A stretch of DNA of 64,000 bases, taken from Heliopora coerulea (lineage: Eukaryota; Cnidaria; Anthozoa; Scleralcyonacea; Helioporidae). Positions 44,177 to 56,279 of this stretch are shown here, in pieces; the first letter of the stretch is position 1; every line of letters starts with the position of its first letter. The stretch lies in NCBI GenBank assembly GCA_030142905.1, contig JASJOG010000150.1:712501-776500 (forward strand), in the 5' to 3' direction. Made by a program: the position numbers and the translations under genes. The notes beneath the pieces were generated by a model, which was not told the origin of the DNA, did no database searches, and was given only the letters and a program-made list of their open reading frames with translations.

Positions 44177-44244
44177 TAATATAAATTCTTTATCATTTCT
44201 TTATCTGTCATGACAGATAAAGAAATGATAAAAAATTTATATTA
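44177..44244. repeat. Perfect small palindrome, 34-bp arms
   Basis: Centred on CTGTCATGACAG between 44210 and 44211; the arms TCTTTATCATTTCTTTATCT and the mirror run on to TAATATAAATT with one mismatch and no spacer. Confidence 0.85.
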
Positions 44245-44309
44245 AATGTTTTATATTGGTTTTAAGTTCTTGGTGTTTGCTGGTCTTTTTGAAGTTATAT
44301 AAACATATA

Positions 44310-44930
44310 CACTGGTGGTCAAAAAGAACTGCTCATGCTCCATTTCTTGGGTAATGAAGGGATGCCGCAATGGTTTTTGCTCACTCCTATGGTAAAGCAG
44401 TCAATTTCAGATAATTTTAACGTATCTCCCACAATTTTTGATAGAGCTCCAGTCATTTTAAGCAATTTTTTATGGGAAAGTCAAGATGTATTCCTGGTTC
44501 CCCAGGAGATTACTTTTAATTGTTGGTAAAACAAGAATTTCAAGCAAAATGCAAAATCATGGGTTTAAGGCCAAGGATCAGCCTTGGAAATGGTGGGAAA
44601 CTAACTCATAACGGGAGGCTACTGATCAAGTGGGCTGTAGCCAAAGTGTCAGCAATATTTCAAAGAAGCCGAGACTTACTGGAAGTGTTAAAGATTTGAA
44701 GATCCCTGGACGAAAAAAGGAATACTACGAAGAGAGAGGACAGAATCATGGTGAGAAAAGCAAGTCCAATCGCTGTAAGACTGCACCGGAAAATTAAGCA
44801 GAGAGGCAGATTGGACATAGTGAGAGTGTCTGTACTTCCACTACCCGACGTATACTGAGAGAGGCTGGTCCCAACGGCCGCAAACCAAGTTATTACTTGC
44901 AGCACAAGTAAGTAGTTCTTTTAGAACGCC
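44310..44930 (+). pseudogene. Tc1-like transposon 5' part with decayed transposase N-terminus
   Basis: Starts after TA with CACTGGTGGTCAAAAAGAAC, a Tc1-type end. From about 44660 broken frames read NTTKREDRIMVRKASPIAVR and later TERGWSQRP, the DNA-binding (paired helix-turn-helix) part of a Tc1 transposase. Stops and frameshifts; no DDE domain and no right end seen before the TA run at 44935. Confidence 0.65.
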
Positions 44931-44931
44931 A

Positions 44932-44934
<3 letters not shown>

Positions 44935-44984
<50 letters not shown>
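44935..44984. repeat. TA microsatellite left of mariner element
   Basis: Pure TA run ending exactly at the left inverted repeat of the next element; a matching run lies right of it (45549-45590). Confidence 0.95.
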
Positions 44985-44987
<3 letters not shown>

Positions 44988-45535
44988 GGTGTCCCAAAAA
45001 ATGTATGCACACTTTGAATGATTATAACCCGCTCAGACTTTGTTTAGAATGCCACGTATTTGTGAGTAATTTGGGGATGAGGAGTTTTATTTCCAGCAAG
45101 ATGGAGCACCTCCCTACTGCCATCATGATGTAAGAGCCTATCTTGACGAAAATTCGCCAAAAAGATGGGTTGGGCGAAGAGGTAGCATTGAATTCCCTCC
45201 AAGTTCACCAGACCTCACACCTCTAGACTTTTCTTATGGGGATAAGATAAGGTTTATGGCACAAAACCTGCAACAATCAATGAGTTGAGCGCAGCAATTG
45301 AAAGAGAATGCACCCAAATACCAAATGAAATGATTCGTGATATTTGCAATTCCATTTGTCCTCGTTATCAGCAGTGCCTGGGCCTGAACGGTCATCATTT
45401 CGAACACCTGCGATAACTCAAAAGATTGTACATTTGTCTTCTTTAACTTGGATTATAAAACTTAGATAAATCTTAATAAACATTGTATTTATAATTAATC
45501 ATTCAAAGTGTGTATACATTTTTTGGGTCACCCTG
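44985..45535 (+). mobile_element. Short Tc1/mariner element with both inverted repeats and a truncated transposase
   Basis: Left end CAGGGTGTCCCAAAAAATG and reversed right end CAGGGTGACCCAAAAAATG; the match runs for about 40 bp with 2 differences at first, through CACACTTTGAATGATTA. Inside, a frame reads YFQQDGAPPYCHHDVRAYLD, then GRRGSIEFPPSSPDLTPLDF, the second and third acidic sites of a DDE/D transposase, then decays (a missing base after SPDLTPLDF). At 551 bp it is an internal-deletion derivative. The TA-rich flanks are the expected target. Confidence 0.85.
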
Positions 45536-45546
45536 TGTATAGTATG

Positions 45547-45548
<2 letters not shown>

Positions 45549-45590
<42 letters not shown>
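45549..45590. repeat. TA microsatellite right of mariner element
   Basis: Pure TA run after the right inverted repeat and a short GTATAGTATG linker. Confidence 0.9.
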
Positions 45591-45595
<5 letters not shown>

Positions 45596-46001
45596 TATAT
45601 ATATGCTAACATGTACGTTGATATATCAGTTATATATATACGTTAAATAGAAAATGGATCCCTAAAACCTTGGATTGAAACAAAGTTTTCAAATCAAGTT
45701 TTCGATAGTTAATACACCCGTGGGAGAAGCAGATTTCAATCAGTAACACCTGTCAGATCGTGCGAGGATGATGCCCAGTTGGTCTTTGCTAGCAGCTCAG
45801 AGACAAAGGCAAGCCGAAAAGTCAAAATTAAAGTTGAAAGAACAACAGCAAGAGGAGGAAGACCTAGGAAAACAGTGACTGGATTTCAGCTTTTAAATAA
45901 CGAAACAAAGTTGCCCGACATGAAGCTGCTTTAAATCAAGCTAGAGCTACACAAGCTACAAAGGAGGCAGACGTTTTCCCTACTGATACTGTAATAGAAC
46001 A

Positions 46002-46218
46002 CAGGGGCGCAACTAGAGGCGGGGTTGAAGGCGGTCGCGATCCCTACCAATTTTGTGGCAGATCTTATGTGTGCTCTGTTAGCAACAGTATTTTGCCCTC
46101 ATGTCCAAAGCCGCGTAGATCTACTGCACTAGAAATGATTAAAATCACACCGACGGTACCTTGATAGTTGATACTACCATCCGACCCGAGTCCTTCGAAA
46201 ATTCTGGTTGCGCCCCTT
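46002..46218. mobile_element. hAT-like MITE
   Basis: Left end CAGGGGCGCAACTAGA; reversed right end AAGGGGCGCAACCAGA. 217 bp. The CAGGGGCG-type end is common in hAT elements. It interrupts low-complexity, Gln/Lys-rich frames that may be older debris. No clear 8-bp duplication. Confidence 0.6.
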
Positions 46219-49200
46219 AAACAGCAGATGACCAATAAAAGAAAGCGTTCTTCTTATTACTTCTCAGACATACCTGCTCATTTTCCATCGACAAAGAATT
46301 GCCCCAATAAGATTAGAAGGCGTAGAATTGCCATTATTACCGGTGTAAATAAAGCTGAGTGTACAACGTGGCAGGCTAGGTTAATATCTGTTGTAGATTA
46401 GGGAATTCTCTCCGTCAAATAACGAATGTTGCCATCAGAATGTTTTGTCGCGAGAAAGCTTTCAAGAATGGTCAAAGATCTAGGAAACAATGTCAACGAT
46501 TATGAACGAGCAAAGGCTCATGCAGTTGGAGAAAAAGTGTGGCGAAGAAAGACGACTTTAAAAGTTGTTAAAAGTTGCTTTATTAAACCCATTTGATTAT
46601 CTGAAGGTTAAATTATTAATTATATCAGTGACTTACAATAAAGAGCAGTAAATTACATGGATAATTATTAACAGTTTTCCTGTAAAATAATTTGAGGTAA
46701 AAATGATTTCCTGGAACGTTTAGTTTTACATAAGTAATCATGACATTTACATCTTAGTCTCTTGTCATAATGAGATAAAACTTTACAAAGTATAATTATT
46801 CATTTAACTTATCATTATACTTGTTCTTTTCAAAAAACATACGTACATAATTTTCCACAACGTATTTTAAATAAAAGAATATCCGTAGAGTTCCGGGCTT
46901 CCCAGTAACTTAATGATGGGGGTTGTCAATGCACGTCTTTGAACCTTTCATCAATGGCTTCACTCAAATAATCTTGAATCTTTAAGTAACACTTATTGAA
47001 ACCTGAATAATCTTGAAACTTTAAATAACACGTGCAACTGTTCTCCGGTGGCTGACGCTGAAATCACAAATTTTGGAGGACATGGAGGGATTTATGGCAT
47101 CAGATAGAAAATCTAAAGGACAAAAGAGGGCAAGTTATGGAGGGAACTAATAGAGATTCAGCGGGACAAGGAAAGGTTGACCAACGAGATTTGAGGTGAA
47201 AACATGCAAAGAAAACTATCCACCATGAATTTGTCAGCTCTTAAAAAGATTGTCTTTCTTAAAAGGTAATGAACTTGTAATGCTGGACAGTCGTCGTTTC
47301 CATTGCCTGCCAGCAGGTATTCCAGCCTCTGGTGCCTTTGAGAAAGACCAGGGGACTCCCACGACTCACACGCACACACACCTGCCAAGGAGAGAATACA
47401 TTAGCCATTATTGTAAAGATGAACGAGTTTCTCTGATGGCTCTATCCTACTTCGAAATGGAGAATGGTTATACTGGACCCTTTCTCACACTGGCTCTCGT
47501 ACGTGACTGAATTAAGAACAGTGAAGATACAAAGTTAAGAAACAATTTCGTAAAGTGGTAACGTTCGTATCCAATCTTGACCAAACATTTTCTGCCGATA
47601 CGCGTAAACGTTCACGATAACATTATGGTTGACACACAGCCTTTCAATGATCCGAACTGACGATGAAATTAATGGCCACATCTAAAGTCAGTTCCTTTCT
47701 CGAACATAGCAAGAATTAAAGTTTTGAACAGGAGGGAATATCCTGTCTCCCACCTTATTCACTGCCAAGTACATGGTCATGGTAATGATCATCCAGTCAC
47801 TCGGCTGACAAATTTGGATTGGGCTTGTTTTGGACCAGCATGGGAACCGGTCTCAACAGCGGTGCCAGACACAATACCGGAACGTATCGCATCAGTTTTA
47901 GCCAAGCACCAAAGAAACAAAACACAAACGAACTGCTACTAATGTTCTAGGATCCTAATTTCTTGGGAATCAGATAAAACTATAATCAATCATGATTTAT
48001 CTCAGACTAGCAAGGGGACATACTGTAAATGAAGTGAAAAGGTCACAAACTTTCAAGGACGGACACTATGTAAACGAAATACTTTGGCGAAGAAGCAAGC
48101 CTGAATATCAACAGCAACTACTGTTTGAAATTGCATTATCAACTCTCTCTTGAAGAATGAGCCAAAAGTGGACAAGGCTAGCAGCAGATCGTTGACGATT
48201 AACTTCATAAGGGATACATAAGAAGTGTGACTGACATAAAAGAATAACAATGGTTTCTTCGACATTTTCCAATCATCAGAGAAAATAAATCCACTTCTAA
48301 AGTAAGCATGGCATTCTACGCAGCAGCTAAATATAATGGCAAAAGCTTAAACCATGTAATCTTACAAGGGCCGAAGCTCCAGAGGGAGGAGGTTGATGGG
48401 TTAATACGATTCCGTCACGCTCCTATGGCTTTATTAGCTGATATTACAGAAACGTTCTTGAGATATACACTTTGAAAATGTTGCAGCTTGGAGATATATT
48501 AAATGATAGATGAACGTTCGTCAAGCTCTATCTTCAGGAAATGATTTCTGAGCCCAGATTCATGATCATGCCCACCACAGATTTATGTGGCGCAAATTCC
48601 AAGCTACAAGGGATCTTGACATATGTGGGTTTTTACATCTTCCATTCGGCAACACTTCATCTCCATTTTGTGCTCAGCACGTACTATAAAAAATAACCAA
48701 GTTTATGCCATCGAGTATCGAAAAGCAAATGAAACTGAGGATTTTTCGATGTAAGTATATTCTTGTGTGACTGTTCAGAAAGCTGAAATACAATCTTCCA
48801 AACTCCAGAGTTATGGGGGATTCGTTAAACAAACTGTCCGTGCTGACTAGTGACTGATGTTTGTTGGTTTGACAGACCAGAAGGTCTGATGATTCAAGAT
48901 GGGAAGCCTCCAACAATTAACGACTCGAGCTTTAAACTATGGAAAGCAAAAGAAGATGTACTCGGATTCCACGTCAAAGAACCGTAGCTATAGATTTTCC
49001 GGGTGGAAAACGTAGTAGTAATAAGAAAATCAGATAAGATATTCAGCTGGACTTTTATTTCCTTTCCACGTCAGAGTTGAACATTGAAAGAAATTTAACC
49101 AAGAGAAAAGTATCACAATGGTACAGTAACTTTCTTCGATCCTTCCCAGTTCCTCTCACTTCTTACAGTACGAGTAAAAATCATGCAACAGATGGGAATG

Positions 49201-49776
49201 AAGGCGTTGAGTCAAAAGAACTTCTACAGTTCTCTCACTTCACTACCTCTCTTTGTTTATGCAAGACGAACCCAAGAGAAACTCATCAGCTGGACTTTTC
49301 TAACCTCTCGGAATGGCTCATCGTCACGACAGGGCGAGTAGGTCTACCTTGTGTCTCATTGATGATTGCTGCCAAAAACCGTGGTTTTCACGTAAAAACC
49401 AAGATGATGGCGCATCGTGAGTTGCAGATCCAGAATAGTGACGCTGTATTCCAGTTGGGAACTCAACACTGCTTACGTTCCTACCAGAGGACTTCAGACA
49501 CGAATCCAGGAAAAAACGCCGTAGCTGGAACAGTCGTTGGTTTGGTGCTAGGATCTTGTGACTGAAGTTCCCACCATTGCTACAAGGTCATGCCGGCTAC
49601 GCGTAACCAGAAACTTTTTCCGTGGATAATTTTACTCTCTGTGCCTTGTCGGACTTCACAAAACTTTTCTTTCCTTTTCTTTTCTTTTTTATGACTTTTT
49701 TTAAGTAAATTCTGTATTTATGAGATTAAGACTTGGGATCCCCTATGTACTTTTATTGGGGGAAAGAAAGGACTTA
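46219..49776. other. No gene recognised; transposon-like fragments
   Basis: Short frames (for example 47724-47942 with GHGNDHPVTRLTNLDWACFG, and 49077-49565 with SEWLIVTTGRVGLPCVSLMI) read like protein but match no family I know and have no splice-supported partners. They may be decayed transposon genes. Confidence 0.4.
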
Positions 49777-49994
49777 AACCGGTTTACACTGTAACGTTCC
49801 AGGCATGGCAAGGCAAATCTTCGGCACGGCTAATTAGCCGTGCTGAGACCTACATCTACTGTACAGAGGTGCTCGGCACGGCCAAATTTTAAGAAGTCTG
49901 CACAGTTTACAATGCGAAAATTATCGTGCCGTACGCAAAACTAGCGCTACACGTGCCGTGCGGTGCCCAAAATGTTGACAGTGTAAACGGGGTT
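49777..49994. mobile_element. MITE with GTTTACACTGT inverted repeats
   Basis: Left AACCGGTTTACACTGTAACG and reversed right AACCCCGTTTACACTGTCAA. Several GGCACGG words inside. 218 bp, no coding sequence. Confidence 0.65.
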
Positions 49995-50728
49995 CTAATT
50001 ATAGAAAATATGACCGATTTCCGTAAGTCGGTACAAACCGGTCTGGATCCGCACCTCTGACTCTCTGCGATTGAATAGTCCGAAAGCAAGTCATGGATTG
50101 AAGGGCTGAAAATTTTAAGACTTTACAAATCAATTTGGCCAGACAAATTTCTCAAAAACTTCCTTAGTAAACTTGAGAAGTTCAAAGAGAAAAGGCGACG
50201 CAGGCAAACTTGACTGAAAACAATAAGAAAACTCCTCATCATATGGGTATTATTGTTCTCACCAAATCTTCGAGTTTTCAAGGTCACTTTAGTGTTGTGA
50301 TAGGTGTGATCATCCATTTACAAAGTTCGTCATCGCCAGCACGCAAGGAACACCAGGCCGAAGCACCAGCACCGCACACCTTCTGACAGAGCTATCAAAA
50401 AGTTTTGGATCATTAAAGTAAGATAAGCAGTAACAAATGATGTTGCTACTTCCCATGAATGTCGACCAAGATTCCGGGCCAAACCGTTCGTTTAAAATGG
50501 TGGCTCCACTTGCCCAAGCCTGATGGAAACTTCCTCTCAGAACCTTCCAGCGCGTTGGCATAGATTATGATGGATGATTCTTGACAAGGCCTAGGCCAAA
50601 CGATATTTGCCTAATTGCCTTTCTTAATAAACGAGGCGTGCATCTTGAAATGGCGTTTTTTCTCAACATGGACTTGTTCATTAATGCATGTGGTCATGGA
50701 TAATGTGATTGGTGGACTCACTATTTGA

Positions 50729-51223
50729 TTCAATGCTGCAAAGAATATTGCTGAGAAGTTCAGCTTCCTCTGGAAGTACCTCACAATTCCACCTGACGAG
50801 ATGAAAGAGAAATCAAAGTCACTGGTTGATCAATATCCAGATGATATTATTGATGATCTGATAATGGAGATGAGACATCTGCCAACAGTTCATCTTGCAA
50901 ATTTTGGAGATAACCAGCTGAGTGCATTAGAGCTGTTGAATTGTTTGAGGAAGTACAAACTGGAAGGGCTCTTTCCAAATGTATGTGTGTGCCTAGGTAT
51001 TCTTCTGACAATCCCTGCTACTGTCGCCTCAGCAGAGCGCTCGTTCAGCAAACTAAAAGAGGTTAAAAATTTCCTTAGACCCACAATGACACAGGGACGG
51101 CTAGTAGACCTATCAAGATTGAGCATTGAAGCTGAACTTGCAAAGAAAGTCAACTTTGATGAGGTTATCCGTCGTTTTGCAAGGAAAAAAGCCAGAAAAG
51201 CACCTTTATTTAGCAGAAGATGA
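50729..51223 (+). pseudogene. hAT transposase C-terminus (dimerization domain)
   Basis: Open from 50729 to the stop at 51223: AAKNIAEKFSFLWKYLTIPP, then LLTIPATVASAERSFSKLKE, the hAT C-terminal dimerization signature, and LSRLSIEAELAKKVNFDEVI to the usual end. The N-terminal BED finger and catalytic core are absent, so it is a 5'-truncated copy of a ZMYM1/TTF-type hAT transposase. The last third is intact, suggesting a fairly young copy. Confidence 0.85.
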
Positions 51224-54200
51224 ATTGTGATGCATTATAGTTCAATGCGAGCACACATATTACAGTTATTAAAAAATAAAGATTGTTGAACATAAATGTA
51301 TTGTAGTGTATTTTAATGTCTCATTCTCTTTGCACAGGTGTGGGAGGGGGACCCAAATTTGTCTTGCTCCGGCACATGAAAATTCTCTCGGCGGCCTTGG
51401 CAGTCATCCTCCATGACGTCGGAGGGTAACGCTATCGTGTGTCATATCCGACCAAATAAAAAATTTTGTCGGCGAGGACAGATAGATGCGACAGTCAGTG
51501 GAAAAATTTGACCGGGAGAAAATTGTTAATAAAACAACGCAACAACACAAGATTCAACATGACTTTAACCCACTTTAACCCATCAACTCTACCACTACAG
51601 TCCTCAGGTCTCTCGCACTCGATAAACCTCCAACTCCTACTCCTAAATCTTTTTGAAATCTCTGGCGTGGCATTGCCGAAGAATCGGTTTACTTTAAAGT
51701 TTCAGATGTCATGTGAAGAAGAATTTGTACATATTTCGGGTTGTGATCACGATTGAATGGATTTATATCTATCTTAAAAAATTTTAACTTATTTTATTGC
51801 TACAGTAGCACTGTAGAAATTGAGCTTATAGAAACGTCAGAAAAATTTGAAACTTTGCCCGCCTGCTACATCCGAGATATAAGTGCAGAAACTATCATGA
51901 GTTAGTTAAAAGTTAAGGCTAATCGGGAGAACGTCGATATGTCCAGTCAATTGTCGATATGTGTCTAATTGTCGAGAAATTTTCTACCTTGTAAAATCAC
52001 TTTTCATTGTTGAGAATGTCTTTCGTGGATTCAGAAATCACCGTACAACTCATGCATCGCGTTCAGGGGCGGATCTAAAGGGGTGCGAGTATGGCTCTGG
52101 ACACGGTCAGATTTTGCGTATCATAATAAAATATAATAATAATTGTTTCATTTTCATGAAAGTATATCACTGAATGTAATATATTAAAAAGTTGCACAGA
52201 TATAAGTTAAAATTGCTACTTTTAAATTTTAACTTATACCCGTGCAACTTTTTAATATAATTGTTTCATTATTGATAAACTAAAAACAACATGAATGTAT
52301 AGACAAACGAACGACCATGATAATCCTAAACGAATCCTCACCCCCAAATTGCATCAAAGTTCTCCATTCTATTTAATCTAGCAATCAAAATGGCTTCGCA
52401 ATAACAGCTTAGGGGAGACTGCAAGGCCGAGAACGTGGCGAAACTGGTCGACAATACGCCGAACGAAATCAGTTGTCGAGAGAGCGTTTCCTGCTAAATT
52501 CAGCCACGGTCATTGGAGATAAAATGGAACTTTTGGATACCGTCAAGGGGTGCAAACCAATCACAGAGCCAGAATCCTGCAAAAACAAAGGCTCAGGGTA
52601 TGAAGTGAGCCATGGTCAGCCACTATGCCTAGATTATGTTACCGTTTCCTTGCAAAATAGTTTAATTAGATTATGGTCCTCGGCATAGAACGTATGTTCT
52701 GCGAATCTACTGTAAGCGCGGTTTGTCTCATCGATATCAATATGGCTGCACAGAAAGACCGTGATGTTGTTCTACGCCAGTTAGTACAAATATTAAGGGC
52801 TGATTCGATGGAAAAGGGAGAGAAGCTGGCTTCTTTGCGAATGAAGTGTCATGAAGTAGTCTTGAAGGAAAGAAGGCGAGCGATAGCACTTATGGCAGAT
52901 TCGAACCGCGAGTACCTGATTCATTTGTGCGAATTCTCAAGCATGCAATTTCCAAGAAGCCAGAAGTTGAGGTCAGGACAACGCCACCCGGTTAGTTAAG
53001 CTTATGTTAACTAGAAACACGTGTACGCAACAAACCTTCGCCCACCCTTTTTAATATATCTCTCCAGAATCCGAGTCAGATTGATAATTTTTCAAAATTG
53101 TCAGAGACATTGTCCTTACTATATATAACTGGAATAATGAATGCAATAAAAAACTCCACACACAATTTGGCCACATATAAACAATCCAAACTGGAAATTA
53201 TATCATATTTAAACTGTTTATCGTCATTTACGTTTAAAATTTCAATTCTGTTTTATTAAAACAAAACGTTTGGTGAGGATAACCTTTGACGGCTTAACAA
53301 ATGCTAAGAGATCCATCGTCACAATTAAATAATTAAACAATCTTGGTTTGAAACGGCTTTTGAATTGCTCTATTAATGATTAATTTAATTGATACCAACC
53401 TACATCAGTACATTCTGAGATGAAAAAGGTCAGAATGCCATTGTCTTAGAGGAGCAAGGATCAGTGGATCACATACGAATCGTAAGGATGCAGATTTGTA
53501 TTGATAAAACCGACCTACTTCTACCTTCTTCGTGCAGCGAGAGGAGACCAAAGTAAGACCGATTATGTATTTTTTCTCATTGTACTTGATTATAATATTA
53601 CTTGATTATCGAATAGTTTAATTATGAACATTGTAACTCAGTTATGCACGCATTGTTATATTTAGTCTTAGAACAGTTTATTTGCTCCTACCTTTAGTTC
53701 GAACTCGCACGAATTTATGAACTTATTGAACCGTCGCATTTGAAATAAACCTCCTTAAATTGTTAAGGTACCTTTGTGCTAATCACACGAAGTTCGGAAC
53801 TCCTTACGCAACCATCCTCATCATCAACCCTGTGGGCCAGAACTGAACTTAGTCTACCCGAAGAAATCGCTAACGCCCACAAACAATAGATGATAGTATC
53901 AAGACCCTGTATCAGTTGCCGACTTATGGTATTTCGTGTCGTTTTCCAATCAAACTTCTCACTCATTTTGCCATAAAGAAGGACTTTTTATTAGATAACC
54001 AGATTAACCGTCTTAAAAGTGGAACATTCTCATAGGTTATCAGTCTTAGTGATACCAGCATTACAGATAGCTCATGATTGAATATTTTTTGATACTTTTT
54101 TAAATTAAAAAATTGACAAATTCTACATTATCTCAAAGTTGGTTACAAATACCTAAGATGTGCTCTTATAAAGATTTATGCTAAGTATTCGTCCGAAAGT

Positions 54201-54540
54201 ACTCAAGTACAAGACTTCGGTGACGAAGATGAAAAGAACTGCGAAACCAACGAAATAAAAAAAGAAAACATGAACGAGTTCTGCATTTTTATTGCTGACC
54301 AAAAATCGGAAAATACAAAACATACAACAAAATAGCACAAGCAAACTTTGTGCAAGTTTTGTCGAAAGAAGAACTAGAAGAGGGAAGTAAAAGACGTACT
54401 TTTTCCCACGGTAAATCTTCCTTAGAAAAGAAAATTAGCGTGCAAACCTGCAACTCTGACGTATTTTCAACTTAGCATTGAGCGGCACCTTAACACAAAA
54501 GGTTTAACTGTAAATTTACCCAAAGACGGCTTTAGACGTT
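51224..54540. other. No host gene seen; repeats
   Basis: Probable hAT 3' end (51340-51440), a CAGGGGCGGATCTAAAGGGG transposon end at 52063, and a palindrome at 52182-52256. An open frame at 52673-52999 is unrecognised. 53270-53340 resembles 63765-63830 (ACGGCTTAACAAATGCTAA), another dispersed repeat. Confidence 0.45.
52182..52256. repeat. Palindromic insertion, about 32-bp arms
   Basis: ATTAAAAAGTTGCAC..AGTTAAAATT is mirrored by AATTTTAACT..GTGCAACTTTTTAAT with about 10 bp between. AATTGTTTCATT occurs on both sides (52141 and 52259), which could be the duplicated target or flanking repeat. Confidence 0.7.
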
Positions 54541-54561
54541 CTCGAGAGGTTTTAAAATCCA

Positions 54562-54636
54562 GGTGAAAGCATTACTGGTCGACTGAAATCTTCTGATCCG
54601 TAGTCTGACACCTTATCCATTTGGCCACGAGGCCAG
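54562..54636 (-). tRNA. tRNA-Arg(ACG)-like sequence, decayed (pseudogene or SINE head)
   Basis: Minus strand GGCCTCGTGGCCAAATGGAT and AAGGTGTCAGAC fit the acceptor, D arm and anticodon 5' side of an arginine tRNA. CTACGGA gives anticodon ACG, and TCAGAAGATTTCAG continues the family pattern. The T arm is broken (GTCGACCAGTAATG where GGTTCGAC would be expected), so it is not likely functional. Confidence 0.5.
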
Positions 54637-54734
54637 AGTCGCAGACACTACTCCGAAATAGCCATGCTGCTGTAGAAACATGAAAGCGAAGTTTTTACGA
54701 GCTCGCCTGTCATGTAGACGAGGGGGAAAAAATG

Positions 54735-54800
54735 GCCCGTGTAAGGATCGAACTCATGACCTAAGCGACGGGGGAGGTATGATACCTCTGATAGACGACC
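54735..54800 (-). repeat. tRNA-like fragment (B box)
   Basis: Minus strand GGTCATGAGTTCGATCCTTA has a B box and ACACGGG as acceptor-like end. The 5' half (CACGGTCGTCTATCAGAGG) is only loosely tRNA-like. Perhaps part of the same SINE as the tRNA-Arg-like sequence. Confidence 0.4.
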
Positions 54801-54987
54801 GTGAAATGCTATAATTTCTCGTTCACCTTACTTGTTTGTTGCGTACAAGGACTGTCGATTCATAATGCCGGAATCGAGACTTTAAAATACAAATTATACC
54901 TGAGGGAGCATGTCTTCTGAGTCTCCCAGGGCTAGTCTAATTTAATATTCCAGCCCGCCTAACAATTATTGCCAATTATTTAAGTAT

Positions 54988-55090
54988 AGGTTATATACCG
55001 TGACCGAGGTGTTTAAGCGATATATCAACCCGAGCGCGCAGCGCGATGGTTGATACATTGCTTAAACGCCGAGGTCTAAGGTATATAACC
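54988..55090. repeat. Palindrome beside the DUF3504 fragment
   Basis: GGTTATATACCGTGACCGAG..TTTAAGC..TATCAACC is mirrored by GGTTGATA..GCTTAAA..CGGTATATAACC-like text with a GC-rich centre (GAGCGCGCAGCGCGATG). Similar GGTTGATA/TATCAACC palindromes occur at 56145-56240 after the fragment. Confidence 0.75.
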
Positions 55091-55346
55091 GGCTTATATC
55101 ATCATTTGGTGAAGTCGACTCAATAACCGCTTCGACTCTATTAAGAGCGATGCAAAGAAAAAGTGTTGACATTTCGTTTTATTGACTTGATGTGCATATG
55201 TTGCTATAGCATGACTAATTATTCATGCAAATTACTTGAAATGGTATTGGATTGAGGACAAAAGAACTGTTATGCATCAATAGCTTTAACTAGCATTTGC
55301 ATTTGACTTGCTGCAAAACTTTTTCATGTTGTTTGTTCATGTTAGC

Positions 55347-56005
55347 ATGGAGGCTGAAAGTGACGAAGATTTATTTATTAAACAGAGTGCTTTTAGTAAT
55401 AATAAGGTGTTGGAGAGTGATTTTGAGCTAGATTTAGATGGAGTGTAAGAGCTGGTTGACAGTGAATGCAGAAATGAGAGCGTGGTGAGAAAACTTGGTT
55501 TTCAGGAGCTGCCTAAAGATGCTTCGACTAAACTGTTTGGTGGGGCCATTGATGATTATGGGCTACAGAAGCACATGCCATCTCGTATTCCGAAAAATAC
55601 TGTTCGTGAAACTGAGTGGGCTGTTCGTATTTGGTCTTGCTGGGCAACAGCAAGAAATGGTACAAGACGAACCACTCGTGGCGACCCACAACGGCAACTC
55701 GTGGAACAGAAATGAGTATACCTGACAAGTTGGTGATGGCAAGAACTGGTCATAGAAGTCTGGCATCTCTGCACTCCTACGAACATCCGAGTGAAAGATC
55801 GAAAGAAATTGTATCAGATATAATCGCAGGAACTAGCAATAGCGCAGAAGATGATGTGAACGGTAGTTCAAGATTTGAAAGAAAGAGTTCAACAATTGAG
55901 GAGATTGACGAGGGTGAAAATAAAGTTCGTGATATAGCAACGTCTCGCAAGCGAAGGTTGTCGTTTGAGTTTGCGAATTGCAAAGTTGTCATTAACAACT
56001 CCTAA
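55347..56005 (+). pseudogene. DUF3504 / Crypton-like tyrosine recombinase, internally deleted
   Basis: From the ATG at 55347 an acidic start (MEAESDEDLFIKQSAF) meets one stop, then KLGFQELPKDASTKLFGGAI and NTVRETEWAVRIWSCWATAR, the N-terminal part of DUF3504 proteins. After a frame change near 55650 it jumps to TNHSWRPTTATRGTEMSIPD and ARTGHRSLASLHSYEHPSER, the recombinase C-terminus with the GHR box and a late Tyr region. The central part is missing: an internal deletion. Dead copy. Confidence 0.7.
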
Positions 56006-56144
56006 TCAGATCTCAAACAATTGCGGATGTAAATTGAGTTCGTTTTTTGAGTAGTACCATTGAGTAAATTGTTTTCATGTTAAGTAAAATTCAAGGAAGT
56101 TAGAGCGTTTTTCAGTCTGTATTGTTGCGTAACAATTTGGGGGT

Positions 56145-56240
56145 TGATATGTGTTAATCAACCCCGTTTAGAGGTTGATATGTATTAATCAACCTCATTA
56201 ATATATTTATGAGGTTGATTAATGCATATCAACCCCAAAG
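56145..56240. repeat. Array of GGTTGATA/TATCAACC inverted repeats
   Basis: Three GGTTGATATG-TTAATCAACC hairpins in a row, the last reversed as GAGGTTGATTAATGCATATC. Lies 140 bp after the DUF3504 fragment. Confidence 0.8.
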
Positions 56241-56279
56241 TTTGGTCGGTTCTTTCAGCCCGCTCTCCCCAGTAAATAT

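Noticed and set aside
47158..47510. CACACACACAC-containing frames as genes
   Set aside because: Short, no domain, no codon pattern or splice support.
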